Assembly: GCA_903858685.1 (NCBI GenBank)
Contig: CAIOJR010000132.1
Span: forward strand, 1 to 50,632
DNA: 50,632 nucleotides
DNA from: an uncultured Caulobacterales bacterium
GTDB lineage: Bacteria; Pseudomonadota; Alphaproteobacteria; Caulobacterales; Caulobacteraceae
Reading direction: 5' to 3'
A program made the translations under genes and the position numbers. This document shows positions 9,026 to 17,412 of this stretch, one piece after another; position 1 is the first letter of the stretch, and each line of letters starts with the position of its first letter. Under the pieces are notes generated by a model, which was given only the letters and a program-made list of their open reading frames with translations, had not been told where the DNA came from and searched no databases.

Positions 9026-9583
9026 ATGTCCAAATCGTCCGAAGCCACGCGCTCCGCTCTGATCGCCGCCGCCGCGGCTGCGTTCGATGATGTCGGCTTC
9101 GAACAGACCAACACCAATGACATCGCCCGTCGCGCGGGTTTTGCACCGCAAACCTTCTATCGCCACTTCAGGGACAAGCTGGCGATTTTCATCGCCGTGT
9201 ATGAGGGATGGACCCTCAGCGAACTGGACGCCATCGCATCGGCCGCATCACCGGAAGATCTGGCCCGACAGACCTGGCGCCATCATACCAACACCCGGCT
9301 GTTTCGCCGAACCCTGCGGGATCTCAGCGTCCGAAATCCGGACGTGGCGGCGGCCAGGGCGGCGTCGAGGCTGCGTCAACTGGAAGCCATTCGCCTGCGC
9401 GAGCCTGGGTTCGCAAAGCGCTCAGTCACGGCCCAGATCGGCGTCCTCCTCGCCTTTGAGCGCCTGTGTGACGCTATCGTGGAAGGCGAGTTTGAGCGAC
9501 TGGGCGCCGGACAAGAAGAGGCGATCGAACTCTTAGCCCGTCTGGTCAGAGCAGCGACCTCGGACAGGTCCTTCAAGGCCTGA
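9026..9583 (+). CDS. TetR-family regulator of the divergent hydrolase
   Basis: A 185-residue TetR protein. The N-terminal DNA-binding domain (about 8-55) reads SALIAAAAAAFDDVGFEQTN, then DIARRAGFAPQTFYRHFRDK, the classic helix-turn-helix followed by the YRHF motif. The C-terminal ligand domain is alpha-helical and unrecognised. I chose the ATG at 9026; an upstream ATG at 8978 falls inside the operator palindrome. It is divergently arranged with the alpha/beta hydrolase, the usual layout of a local repressor and its target. Confidence 0.9.
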   Translation: MSKSSEATRSALIAAAAAAFDDVGFEQTNTNDIARRAGFAPQTFYRHFRDKLAIFIAVYEGWTLSELDAIASAASPEDLARQTWRHHTNTRLFRRTLRDLSVRNPDVAAARAASRLRQLEAIRLREPGFAKRSVTAQIGVLLAFERLCDAIVEGEFERLGAGQEEAIELLARLVRAATSDRSFKA

Positions 9584-9612
9584 ACCGGGGCCCTTCGGCG
9601 CCGTGGTCAGAA

Positions 9613-10281
9613 TTACCTTAAGTCCGGTTCATCCGGGTCATCGAACCCTTTGGTCATCATGACAACGGCGGCGGCCATGCCGTTCCACGCGTCGTCGGAT
9701 GTCAAATCGAGACCGGCATACCAACGGATCTTCCTCTGCCGAAGCGCCAGATAGGAGACGCCTGCAGACAGGAGAGCGCTGACCGCCTGCAACATCGGCT
9801 TGTCTGGAACATCTGGAAACAGCTCCGCCATCAGTCTGAGGCCGAGGGTCTCGCGCGCCTCCTCCATGATGGCGGTCAGCTCGTTACGCTCGACCAGCTC
9901 CCACACCATCAGTTCCAGCACCACCGGTCGATCCAACAGAATCCGGGCGTTGCGGTCGATGACATAGGAGGCCCGCTGGCTGACAGGCATGGCCAGCAAC
10001 TGTTCGACGCTGAGTTCACCGCGCAGCACGTCAAATGTCGGGAAGAAGTCGTCCGCATAGGCGATCGATCTGATCAGGCCGGGCAAGTCGCCAAAGTACC
10101 GATAGATCAGCATCTTGTTGACCCCCGCGCGGGCGCCGACGGCGGACGGGGTCAGGGCTGAGAAACCGCCTTCCACCAGCAGGTCCTCAACCGCTTTCCT
10201 CAGTCTGGCCTCGGTCAGGCGGCGGTTCCGGCGCGGGCGTTCAGCGCCTTTTGATGGGGAATGGTCGTCGGGTTCCAGCAT
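9613..10281 (-). CDS. TetR-family regulator
   Basis: A 222-residue TetR protein. Residues about 15-65 form the DNA-binding domain: RRNRRLTEARLRKAVEDLLV, then SAVGARAGVNKMLIYRYFGD. The C-terminal part is helical with no recognised ligand motif. The ATG at 10281 was chosen because a longer frame would read through two operator-like dyads. No ribosome binding site is visible at this start, so the message may be leaderless. It is divergent from a gene for a polytopic membrane protein, its likely target, and ends convergently 29 bases after the other TetR gene. Confidence 0.88.
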   Translation of the reverse strand: MLEPDDHSPSKGAERPRRNRRLTEARLRKAVEDLLVEGGFSALTPSAVGARAGVNKMLIYRYFGDLPGLIRSIAYADDFFPTFDVLRGELSVEQLLAMPVSQRASYVIDRNARILLDRPVVLELMVWELVERNELTAIMEEARETLGLRLMAELFPDVPDKPMLQAVSALLSAGVSYLALRQRKIRWYAGLDLTSDDAWNGMAAAVVMMTKGFDDPDEPDLR

Positions 10282-10296
10282 ATTGGCACTGTAAGA

Positions 10297-10312
10297 GTAT
10301 CTTGACAGATAC
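10297..10312. promoter_or_regulatory. TetR operator copy 1
   Basis: GTATCT-TGAC-AGATAC, a 16-base dyad with perfect six-base arms, 16 bases upstream of the TetR start. A second site of the same length and outer arms lies 30 bases further on. Assignment to the adjacent TetR protein is inferred from position. Confidence 0.6.
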
Positions 10313-10326
10313 AAAAATGGAAATAA

Positions 10327-10342
10327 GTATCCAATAAGATAC
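10327..10342. promoter_or_regulatory. TetR operator copy 2
   Basis: GTATC-CAATAA-GATAC, again 16 bases with the same GTATC/GATAC arms as copy 1 and centred 30 bases (about three helical turns) away. It ends 14 bases before the ATG of the divergent membrane protein, just before its GGAGG ribosome binding site. Confidence 0.6.
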
Positions 10343-10356
10343 ATGTGGAGGTCGAC

Positions 10357-11367
10357 ATGACCCAATCCGAAGCCCCCGCCCACCGCACCGCCGCACTTGG
10401 CCGTGTCGCCCTGATCGCCGGGCTTGGCTGGATAGGTCTGAATGCGGCGATCCTGGCCCTGGCCCATGGTTATCTGCCCTTCGACCGACCGCACATGGCG
10501 GGTCAGCCCTTCTGGCTGCAGCTGGCCATGCCATCCCTGGCCATGATCGAGCAGTTCGCCCTGATGGGACTGGTCGCCATTCTCTCACGCGGACGCCCCG
10601 TCACCGAGATCGGCGAGCGATCCCCGCCGGCCAGCACAGCCGGACGCGAGGTCGCCCTCGTCCTTGCCTACGCCATGCTGGCGCAGGCCGGCGGCTGGTT
10701 CCTGGGAGCCGCACTGGGATTTCGACCTTTCAGCTTCCACCTTGCCGGAACGCTGGTGGGATGCTCCGTCCTGGCCTCGCCGGCTGAGGCGATCATCTGG
10801 TCCGGCTACAACTTCATCATGTTCGCCGTGGCGCCCTATGTCTGGTTCCGGAGGCGATACTCGAACCGCGAACTGTGTCTTGTCTTCGACCGGTCCGGCA
10901 GGGATGTCGTTGTTCTGGTCTGGGTATTGATCGTGGAGAGCGCGGTCCAGTTGGCGGCCATGCCGTCCTTGTTCTCACTTCCTCTGCCGGTCATTCTCCG
11001 GGCGGCGCCGCTGACCTTTTTCCTCTTCCTGTTCGGCACGGTTTTGCCGACCATGATCATCATCTACGCCATCCTCCTGCCGCGCTATTACAAGCTCACC
11101 CGATCGGTCTCGATCACGGTGATCCTTGGAGGCCTGACCTATGCGGCCATGCACCTGGTCGAGGGGTGGTCATCTTTTGCGACGCCGTCGGATACGGTGC
11201 TGTCCCTGCTGTTTGTGTTTCTGAGCTACACCGGTCCGGGCATGTTCAAGAGTTTCGTGACCCTGAGGACAAGCAATGCCTGGGTCCACGCAATTGGATA
11301 TCACGCCGTCGCCCCCCACACCTTGCTGGATACGCCGATGATTGCACGCGTCTTCGGGCTCGACTGA
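10357..11367 (+). CDS. Polytopic inner membrane protein of unknown function
   Basis: A 336-residue protein with about eight hydrophobic segments, for example VALIAGLGWIGLNAAILALA near the start, FALMGLVAIL, VALVLAYAMLAQAGGWF, VLVWVLIVESAVQLAAM, FFLFLFGTVLPTMIIIYAIL and a C-terminal pair. Two late histidine-bearing segments (YAAMHLVEGW and AIGYHAVAPH) faintly recall CPBP-type intramembrane proteases, but I do not see the full motif set. The ATG at 10357 has a good GGAGG site; a GTG four codons earlier overlaps that site. Expression is probably controlled by the divergent TetR through two operators. Confidence 0.75.
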   Translation: MTQSEAPAHRTAALGRVALIAGLGWIGLNAAILALAHGYLPFDRPHMAGQPFWLQLAMPSLAMIEQFALMGLVAILSRGRPVTEIGERSPPASTAGREVALVLAYAMLAQAGGWFLGAALGFRPFSFHLAGTLVGCSVLASPAEAIIWSGYNFIMFAVAPYVWFRRRYSNRELCLVFDRSGRDVVVLVWVLIVESAVQLAAMPSLFSLPLPVILRAAPLTFFLFLFGTVLPTMIIIYAILLPRYYKLTRSVSITVILGGLTYAAMHLVEGWSSFATPSDTVLSLLFVFLSYTGPGMFKSFVTLRTSNAWVHAIGYHAVAPHTLLDTPMIARVFGLD

Positions 11368-11387
11368 GCCCTGTCGCGTCAATCGCC

Positions 11388-11792
11388 GAGGCGCTGGCGC
11401 CAGCGATTGACGCGGGCCTCAGCATGGGAGGTTTTGGCGCCTTGAGGCTGGCCGGACAATATCCGGACCGCCTCGCCGGAGCATCGGCTCACTCCGTGAT
11501 CACCGATCTTACGGAAAGGGACAGCATGATCGAAGAACCGCAAGCGCGCAGGGTGATCGACTGCCTGTTGCGAAATCGCGCAATACTGCCTCCCTTGCGC
11601 TTCGATTGTGGATTGGGCGATGCGCTGCTCGCAAGCAACTGGACCCTGCACCAGGCCCTGACATCCGCAGGCGTCGGCCATATTTACGAGGCGTTCCCCG
11701 GCGGGCATGACTGGCCCTATTGGTCAGAACACCTGAGTGACAGCTTGAAGTTCCTTGAGGCGCAACTGCCGTCAAATCAGGCTTTCTTATAG
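11388..11792 (+). pseudogene. Truncated esterase (esterase D / S-formylglutathione hydrolase-like) remnant
   Basis: This frame encodes only the C-terminal half of an alpha/beta esterase: the nucleophile elbow GLSMGGFGALRLAG and the terminal catalytic-His segment FPGGHDWPYW are clear, but the first half of the domain is missing. Upstream the frame runs into the 3' end of the membrane protein gene in another frame. The only in-frame ATG near the start falls after the nucleophile serine, so a translated product would be inactive. I read it as a decayed gene, probably left by a deletion that joined it to the gene before it. Confidence 0.7.
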
Positions 11793-11802
11793 CATTTAAA
11801 TG
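11793..11802. promoter_or_regulatory. AT-rich palindrome before the phyH operon
   Basis: CATTTAAATG, a perfect 10-base palindrome in a short AT-rich patch 95 bases upstream of the dioxygenase start. It may be part of the operon promoter or a regulator site; the AraC protein encoded in the same operon is one candidate. Weak evidence. Confidence 0.25.
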
Positions 11803-11897
11803 AAAGAATATCCCCTGGCCGATGACAGGCTGACCTGCGGCCCGGACCGCCGCGCCATGCTAGGCTCGTCACCTGTTGTGGAGGCGCTCGACGCAAG

Positions 11898-12725
11898 ATG
11901 ACGTTCAACTCTGATCATTTACAGGACGAACTGGACGCACGCCTTGTGCTGTCTGCGGACCAGATTGCGCAGTTCAGGACCGATGGATTCATTCGGTTGA
12001 AGGACGTCTTTTCCACGGCGCTTCTCGAAGAGATAGGCGCCGAAATCACCCGGGCGACCATTGCGCTCAACACCCAGAACCGGCCGCTGGAAGAGCGGAC
12101 GACCTATGAACGCGCCTTTCTGCAAGTCATGAATCTGTGGCGCTCCAGCGAGGCGGCGAAGAGGTTTGTGTTTTCCCGCCGACTTGCGGCGATCGCCGCA
12201 GACCTTCTGGAAGTCGATAGTGTCCGCCTCTATCATGATCAGAGCCTCTACAAGGAGCCGAGCGGCGGCATCACCCCGGCCCATGCCGACCAGTATTACT
12301 GGCCGCTGTCCACAGACCGGACGGTGACGGTCTGGGTCCCCTTGCAGGCGACGCCGGACGAGATGGGCCCGCTGGGCTTCTATCAGGGAAGCCATGTCTG
12401 CGCGCTTGGCAGGGATTTGCCCATCTCCGACGACAGCGAACGGGAAATCACCGAATGGATGGAAGCCCAGGGATTTCCCTATCAGGTGTGCGCCTACGAC
12501 CTTGGCGAGGTGAGCTTCCACCTCGGCTGGACCTTTCACAAGGCGGGCGCCAACCGGACAACCCAGCCGCGCTCGGTCATGACGGTCATCTATATGGACG
12601 CTGAGATGACTCTCAAATCCCCATCCAACACCATGCAGGAGAAGGATTGGAAGACCTGGTGTCCAGGCGCCGAGGTCGGAAACGTCATCGACACCCCGTT
12701 CAATCCGGTGCTCTTCACCAGATGA
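11898..12725 (+). CDS. Phytanoyl-CoA dioxygenase (PhyH) family Fe(II)/2-oxoglutarate oxygenase
   Basis: A 275-residue non-haem iron oxygenase that should hydroxylate an unidentified substrate using O2 and 2-oxoglutarate. The iron-binding triad is visible as His129-x-Asp131 (TPAHADQYYW) and His214 (WTFHKAG), with Arg225 placed to bind 2-oxoglutarate. No signal peptide is seen. A GGAGG site lies 13 bases before the ATG. The stop overlaps the start of the GH92 gene as ATGA, so it is translationally coupled to two secreted glycosidases, suggesting it acts on a sugar-linked or lipid product of that pathway. The substrate is unknown. Confidence 0.85.
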   Translation: MTFNSDHLQDELDARLVLSADQIAQFRTDGFIRLKDVFSTALLEEIGAEITRATIALNTQNRPLEERTTYERAFLQVMNLWRSSEAAKRFVFSRRLAAIAADLLEVDSVRLYHDQSLYKEPSGGITPAHADQYYWPLSTDRTVTVWVPLQATPDEMGPLGFYQGSHVCALGRDLPISDDSEREITEWMEAQGFPYQVCAYDLGEVSFHLGWTFHKAGANRTTQPRSVMTVIYMDAEMTLKSPSNTMQEKDWKTWCPGAEVGNVIDTPFNPVLFTR

Positions 12726-14923
12726 GGCGCGCCATTCTTGGCCTGTTTGGCGCGCTTTGCATCGCCGGCGCCGCAAGGGCGAGCGGATCGGAATCGGTCA
12801 CGAAATATGTTGATCCGTTCATCGGGACGGATGGGACCGGGCACACTTTTCCAGGGGCCAGCGTCCCTTTCGCCATGGTCGCACCCGGGCCGGACAATGC
12901 CGATACGGGTTGGGACTACGCCAGCGGCTACCAATACAAAGCCCCGAAAATCATGGGCTTTTCCAACACGCATATCAGCGGGGCGGGGATCGGCGAGTTC
13001 GGCGACGTGCTGATCCAGCCCGCCCAAGGCACAGCCTGGAACCGGCAAACCAGCGACTTTTCCAGCTCATACGACAAGGGATCTGAAACGGCGCGGCCGG
13101 GATATTACGCCGTCTATCTGAAGCCATTGGGGGTTCGGGCGGAACTGACCGCAAGCCGAACCACGGCGCTCCATCGATACACATTCGACCAGTCCGGCCA
13201 GGTGCAGACCCTGGTCGATATCCAGCATGTGATCCGGTTTCTAGAAGGCCCCCGCATCCTCGATTCCGACGTGAAGATTGATGCCCGAAAGGGCGAGATC
13301 AGCGGTCGGTATCGCGTGAAGAACTGGGTCGACCGCGAAACCGCCTTCGTGCTGAAATTCGACCACCCCATAGCCGAGGCGACCTTCCTTCCGGCGAAGC
13401 CCGGAGAACATGCGCCCCGATATCTGTTGAATTTCAATCTGGGGGCCGGGCGTGTTCTGGAGGCTCGTATCGCCCTCTCGACCGTGGACGTCGCCGGCGC
13501 ACGGCGCAACCTGGCATCGCAAGACGGCGCCACGTTCAACCAGGTAAGGCGCGCCGCCGACCTAGCCTGGAACAGGCTTCTGCGTCGCGCGCAGATTGAG
13601 GCCGGCCCACAGCAAAAACGGATCTTCTACACCGCGCTCTATCATGCGCTTCTGCATCCCAGCGACATCGCCGATGTCGACGGGCGCGTGCGCGGCCCGA
13701 CGGGTCAGGTGATCTCGGCGCCAGGCGGCCAGTACGACTCCACCCTGTCCCTATGGGATGATGTCAGGGCGACCTACCCGCTTCTGGCGCTGATCGCGCC
13801 GGAGCGGATCAACGGCCTCGCGCGCACGCTGCTTCTGCACCAGCGCGCGATGGGCTATCTGCCGCTATGGACAGCCTGGGGGCGGGAAAACTGGTGCATG
13901 ATCGGCAATCCGGCGCTCATCGCGCTTGCTGAGTTCATGGCCTACGGCTTTGACGGATTCAACCACGACGAAGCGATCAGGGCCATGGTCGCCACCTCCA
14001 CCCAGCCTCGCAAGGATGTCCCGCAAGGCGTCCAGACCGGTTGGAGCGACTATGAGGCTTATGGCTATCTTCCCTTCGACCTGGCGTCAGGAGAATCCGT
14101 CTCCAAGACAATTGAATATGCCTGGGGAGACGACGCCGTCGCGCGCGCGGCGGCTCTGCACGGCGACAAGGCGCTCAGCGCAAGGTTCGCCGCGCGCTCG
14201 CAGAGCTGGCGCAAGCTCTTTGATCATCAGACCATGATGGTCCGGGGCAGGTCATCCAAGGGTGAATGGCGAACACCGTTTGACCCCACGATCGCCACCT
14301 CCCCCCTCAACAATCCGGGCGACTACACCGAAGCCGACGCGTGGCAATATACGGTCGCCATAGGGCTGTTCGACCCAGAGGGATTTGTTCGGGAACTCGG
14401 CGGCCGCAAGGCCGCAGGCGAATGGCTGGACCGGTTTTTCACCACCCCTTCCCAAGGCGCCGACCGGCATCTGGGCCAGGAGGCGATGATCGGTCAATAT
14501 GCTCACGGCAATGAACCCAGTCACCATGTCGCCTATCTTTACGCCTGGACGGATCGACCCTGGCGCACCCGGCAGATCGTCGAACAGGTTGCGCAGCAAT
14601 TCTATTCCGACGCGCCAAACGGGCTGACGGGCAATGACGACGCCGGTCAGATGAGCGCCTGGTACGTGCTCTCGACCCTGGGCCTCTATCCGGAAGCCCC
14701 GGCGAGCGGCGCTTTTGTGCTGGGCGCGCCCCTCGCCCGGCGCGCAACCCTCAATACCGGCCACGGGCGGCGTCTCGTGATCCGCAGACTCAACGCCGCG
14801 CGATCCGAAAGAGATACCGCGAGCGCGACACTTGACGGAGCGCCTGTGACCACGAACCAGCTTGGATTTGGGAAACTGTCGGCTGGCGGCCGCCTCGAGC
14901 TTCGCTATGAGGCGAAGGACTGA
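12722..14923 (+). CDS. GH92 family alpha-mannosidase, secreted
   Basis: A 733-residue glycoside hydrolase with an N-terminal signal peptide (about residues 1-20, ending ARASG). GH92 signatures run through it: GWDYASGY and FSNTHISGAG with GDVLI in the N-terminal domain, GNEPSHHVAYLYAW (catalytic-acid Glu) and GNDDAGQMSAWYVL (base Asp pair) in the catalytic domain. GH92 enzymes are calcium-dependent exo-alpha-mannosidases, mostly alpha-1,2. The start at 12722 overlaps the dioxygenase stop and begins the signal peptide. It is followed by a GH13 gene, again overlapping as ATGA. The protein should act in the periplasm or outside the cell on mannose-containing glycans. Confidence 0.9.
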   Translation: MRRAILGLFGALCIAGAARASGSESVTKYVDPFIGTDGTGHTFPGASVPFAMVAPGPDNADTGWDYASGYQYKAPKIMGFSNTHISGAGIGEFGDVLIQPAQGTAWNRQTSDFSSSYDKGSETARPGYYAVYLKPLGVRAELTASRTTALHRYTFDQSGQVQTLVDIQHVIRFLEGPRILDSDVKIDARKGEISGRYRVKNWVDRETAFVLKFDHPIAEATFLPAKPGEHAPRYLLNFNLGAGRVLEARIALSTVDVAGARRNLASQDGATFNQVRRAADLAWNRLLRRAQIEAGPQQKRIFYTALYHALLHPSDIADVDGRVRGPTGQVISAPGGQYDSTLSLWDDVRATYPLLALIAPERINGLARTLLLHQRAMGYLPLWTAWGRENWCMIGNPALIALAEFMAYGFDGFNHDEAIRAMVATSTQPRKDVPQGVQTGWSDYEAYGYLPFDLASGESVSKTIEYAWGDDAVARAAALHGDKALSARFAARSQSWRKLFDHQTMMVRGRSSKGEWRTPFDPTIATSPLNNPGDYTEADAWQYTVAIGLFDPEGFVRELGGRKAAGEWLDRFFTTPSQGADRHLGQEAMIGQYAHGNEPSHHVAYLYAWTDRPWRTRQIVEQVAQQFYSDAPNGLTGNDDAGQMSAWYVLSTLGLYPEAPASGAFVLGAPLARRATLNTGHGRRLVIRRLNAARSERDTASATLDGAPVTTNQLGFGKLSAGGRLELRYEAKD

Positions 14924-16503
14924 TGACGAAAGCCGGCGCCATGAAGGCCATCAGGTTGTTTGGACTGCTCGCCGCTGTATTCAGCGTCTTCACGGCGGGG
15001 TCTGCCGCCAGCACAGACGCGCCAGCAAAGCCCTCTCTCTATTATCATATATTTGTCCGCAGCTTTGCGGACAGCAATGGCGATCATATCGGGGATCTGC
15101 CCGGTTTAACCGCACATCTCGACTATCTGGAGGGGCTGCACGTCACCCACATCATGGTGACGCCGGTGCAGGCTTCGCCATTCTACCACAACTACTTCGC
15201 AACGGATTTCGATGCGGTCGATCCAGCCTATGGGGGCGATCCGGCCTGGCTGGCCTTCGTGCGCGCGGCCCATGCGCATCGAATGAAGGTCATTCTCGAC
15301 GAAGAGTTTCAATATGTCGCCCAGGGGCATTCCTGGTGGCGGGACAATGAGGCAAGGCCCGGCGGGCCATTCGGCCGCTTTGTCCTGTGGAACCGGCCAG
15401 ACGACCAGACCTCGCCCGAGCCGTTTTTGAGCGCGCCAAGTTACCGCAGCTATGACGGTTCAATGATCGGCATCGCCATGGTCAACCTGAATCAACCCTC
15501 GGTCAAAAAGTGGTTTCAGGATATGTTGCTGCGACGGGTCGATCCCCGGGGCGACGGCGACCTGTCCGAAGGAGTCGACGGATTTAGGATCGACCACATG
15601 ATGGACGATCTTGATTCCAAACACCGGATCACGAATCTTTTCAGTGCGTTCTGGCGCCCGACGATCGAAGGCTTGCGCCAGACCCATCCAAAGCTGGAGT
15701 TCATCGCCGAGCAGTCCGACTGGGGTTATGGCGCCGATTATCTGAAGCGCAGCGGCGCCGACGCGGTTTTTGCATTTCCTGTGCGCAAAGCCATTACGCA
15801 GCTCGACAAGCACGCGCTGATCGCGGCGATGGCGAAGACCGCCGCCGCCACGCCGAACGGCACGCGGCAACTGATCTTCATTGAGAACCATGATGTTGAT
15901 CGGTTCGCCTCGCTGGTGCGATCGGACCCCCGCAAGCTGCGCATCGGGGCTGTGCTGGACCTGACCCTTGGGCGCGATGCGATCATCTATTATGGGCAGG
16001 AACTGGGGATGCGCGGCCGCGAACGGGCTCATGTCCCCTCCGACGCCGCCCAGATCCCGATGCGGGAAGCCTTTCGTTGGGCGGCAGACCTGGACGCGTC
16101 CGGGTCGGCGATCTGGTATCGGGGGGATGACATTTGGTGGACCGAGCGCGCCAACCGGTCGAACGATGGCGTATCGGTTGAAGAGGAAGACCGGGACCCC
16201 GGCTCGCTGCTGAACACCTATCGCAAGCTGACGGCCCTGCGCGCCAGACGGCACGAGCTTGGACGGGGAGATTATGTGCAGGGATGTCAGGACAAGGGCC
16301 CGGTCTTCTGTTTCACCCGGCGCCTGCACGGCCAGATGACCTTTGTCGCCATCAACCTTTCACCCCGGACATCATCCGTGAAACGTCCGTCGGGCCGGGG
16401 CCTGATCAATTTGGTGGAGGGCGCCAGGGTCTCCTCGTCAACCCTGTCACTGGCGCCCTGGGGTCTGGCTGTGATCGGCACGCCCGCCACGGTTTCACCC
16501 TGA
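14923..16503 (+). CDS. GH13 (alpha-amylase family) glycosidase, secreted
   Basis: A 526-residue GH13 protein with a signal peptide (about 1-29). The catalytic triad is intact: nucleophile Asp224 (GFRIDHM), acid/base Glu263 (FIAEQSDW) and Asp324 (ENHDVDR). Conserved region I, usually DxxxNH, reads DEEFQYVAQGH, so the region I His is replaced by Tyr; this is a feature of some amylase-like subfamilies. A small C-terminal beta domain closes the protein. It is coupled to the GH92 gene by ATGA and followed 10 bases later by an AraC regulator. The substrate is probably an alpha-glucoside, possibly with transferase activity. Confidence 0.88.
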   Translation: MTKAGAMKAIRLFGLLAAVFSVFTAGSAASTDAPAKPSLYYHIFVRSFADSNGDHIGDLPGLTAHLDYLEGLHVTHIMVTPVQASPFYHNYFATDFDAVDPAYGGDPAWLAFVRAAHAHRMKVILDEEFQYVAQGHSWWRDNEARPGGPFGRFVLWNRPDDQTSPEPFLSAPSYRSYDGSMIGIAMVNLNQPSVKKWFQDMLLRRVDPRGDGDLSEGVDGFRIDHMMDDLDSKHRITNLFSAFWRPTIEGLRQTHPKLEFIAEQSDWGYGADYLKRSGADAVFAFPVRKAITQLDKHALIAAMAKTAAATPNGTRQLIFIENHDVDRFASLVRSDPRKLRIGAVLDLTLGRDAIIYYGQELGMRGRERAHVPSDAAQIPMREAFRWAADLDASGSAIWYRGDDIWWTERANRSNDGVSVEEEDRDPGSLLNTYRKLTALRARRHELGRGDYVQGCQDKGPVFCFTRRLHGQMTFVAINLSPRTSSVKRPSGRGLINLVEGARVSSSTLSLAPWGLAVIGTPATVSP

Positions 16504-16513
16504 TCGTTCAGCC

Positions 16514-17350
16514 ATGGGAAACGCCACCACACGTCCGCTCTGCGAACCTCTGGCGCTTCCCAAGGGCCTGCCGGTTCGGGCCGAACGCATTCGCCTGAGC
16601 GCGGATGCGCCCACCGTGGACAGGTTCAACCATTTCCATGATCTGGCGGAGATCGTCATCTTCAGACAGGGACACGGCGTCTTCATCAGCGGGGATCAAA
16701 GCTATGAGATCCAGCCCGGCGCCATCGTTCACATTCCGCCCATGGCGGCGCATGACTTTGCCCTTGAAGGGGGCGTGCGCGACTGGCTGCTGGTCCAGAT
16801 CGCACCGGAGCTTGTCTGCGATCCCGATCGCGGGTTCACCTGGCCAGACAATCTGGTTTGCACGCTGCCGTCCGAGGCCATGGCGACCCGTATCGGCCTT
16901 CTTTGCGAATGGCTGGTCGATCAGCCCAGTCAGGCTGAGACGGCAAGCATCATTCACCTTCTCAGCCTGACGATCGCAGGTCTGCCGGATCTTGGCCCAA
17001 GGGCGCATGCTCTGACATCTGCGGGCGCTCAACGTCTGCAGCGTGCGCTCGACCACCTGCAACGCCATCCGGGCGCACAGCTTTCCCTGCAGGAGGCCGC
17101 CGTGCTGTGCAGCCTCTCCCCTGCATATTTTTCACGCCTGTTCCAGAAAACCTTTGGCCGGTCCTTCAGCGAGCACGTCCTCGTTCATCGCCTTCACCTC
17201 GCCGCCAGACGGGTCGCCAGCGGCCACGATGGCTTTGCCCAAATCGCCTGGGATCTGGGCTTCTCGTCCCCGTCCCACTTCACCACGCGCTTTCGAGAGC
17301 GTTTTGGAATCACGCCCAAAATATACCGGGAAACCGCGCGGCGACGCTAA
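16514..17350 (+). CDS. AraC-family regulator with cupin sensor domain
   Basis: A 278-residue regulator. The first half has the cupin-like sugar-sensing fold (FNHFHDLAEIVIFRQGHGVF and IQPGAIVHIPPMAAHDF). The second half (about 180-278) is the double helix-turn-helix AraC domain with SLQEAAVLCSLSPAYFSRLF and the terminal IAWDLGFSSPSHFTTRFRER motif. It starts 10 bases after the GH13 gene on the same strand and so probably belongs to that operon and controls it in response to a released sugar. The inducing sugar is unknown. Confidence 0.9.
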   Translation: MGNATTRPLCEPLALPKGLPVRAERIRLSADAPTVDRFNHFHDLAEIVIFRQGHGVFISGDQSYEIQPGAIVHIPPMAAHDFALEGGVRDWLLVQIAPELVCDPDRGFTWPDNLVCTLPSEAMATRIGLLCEWLVDQPSQAETASIIHLLSLTIAGLPDLGPRAHALTSAGAQRLQRALDHLQRHPGAQLSLQEAAVLCSLSPAYFSRLFQKTFGRSFSEHVLVHRLHLAARRVASGHDGFAQIAWDLGFSSPSHFTTRFRERFGITPKIYRETARRR

Positions 17351-17412
17351 GCTGGCGGACGCCGATGCGTCAGTTGAACAGGGCCGGGAAAGCGCCCCGC
17401 CCCGCACCCTGA

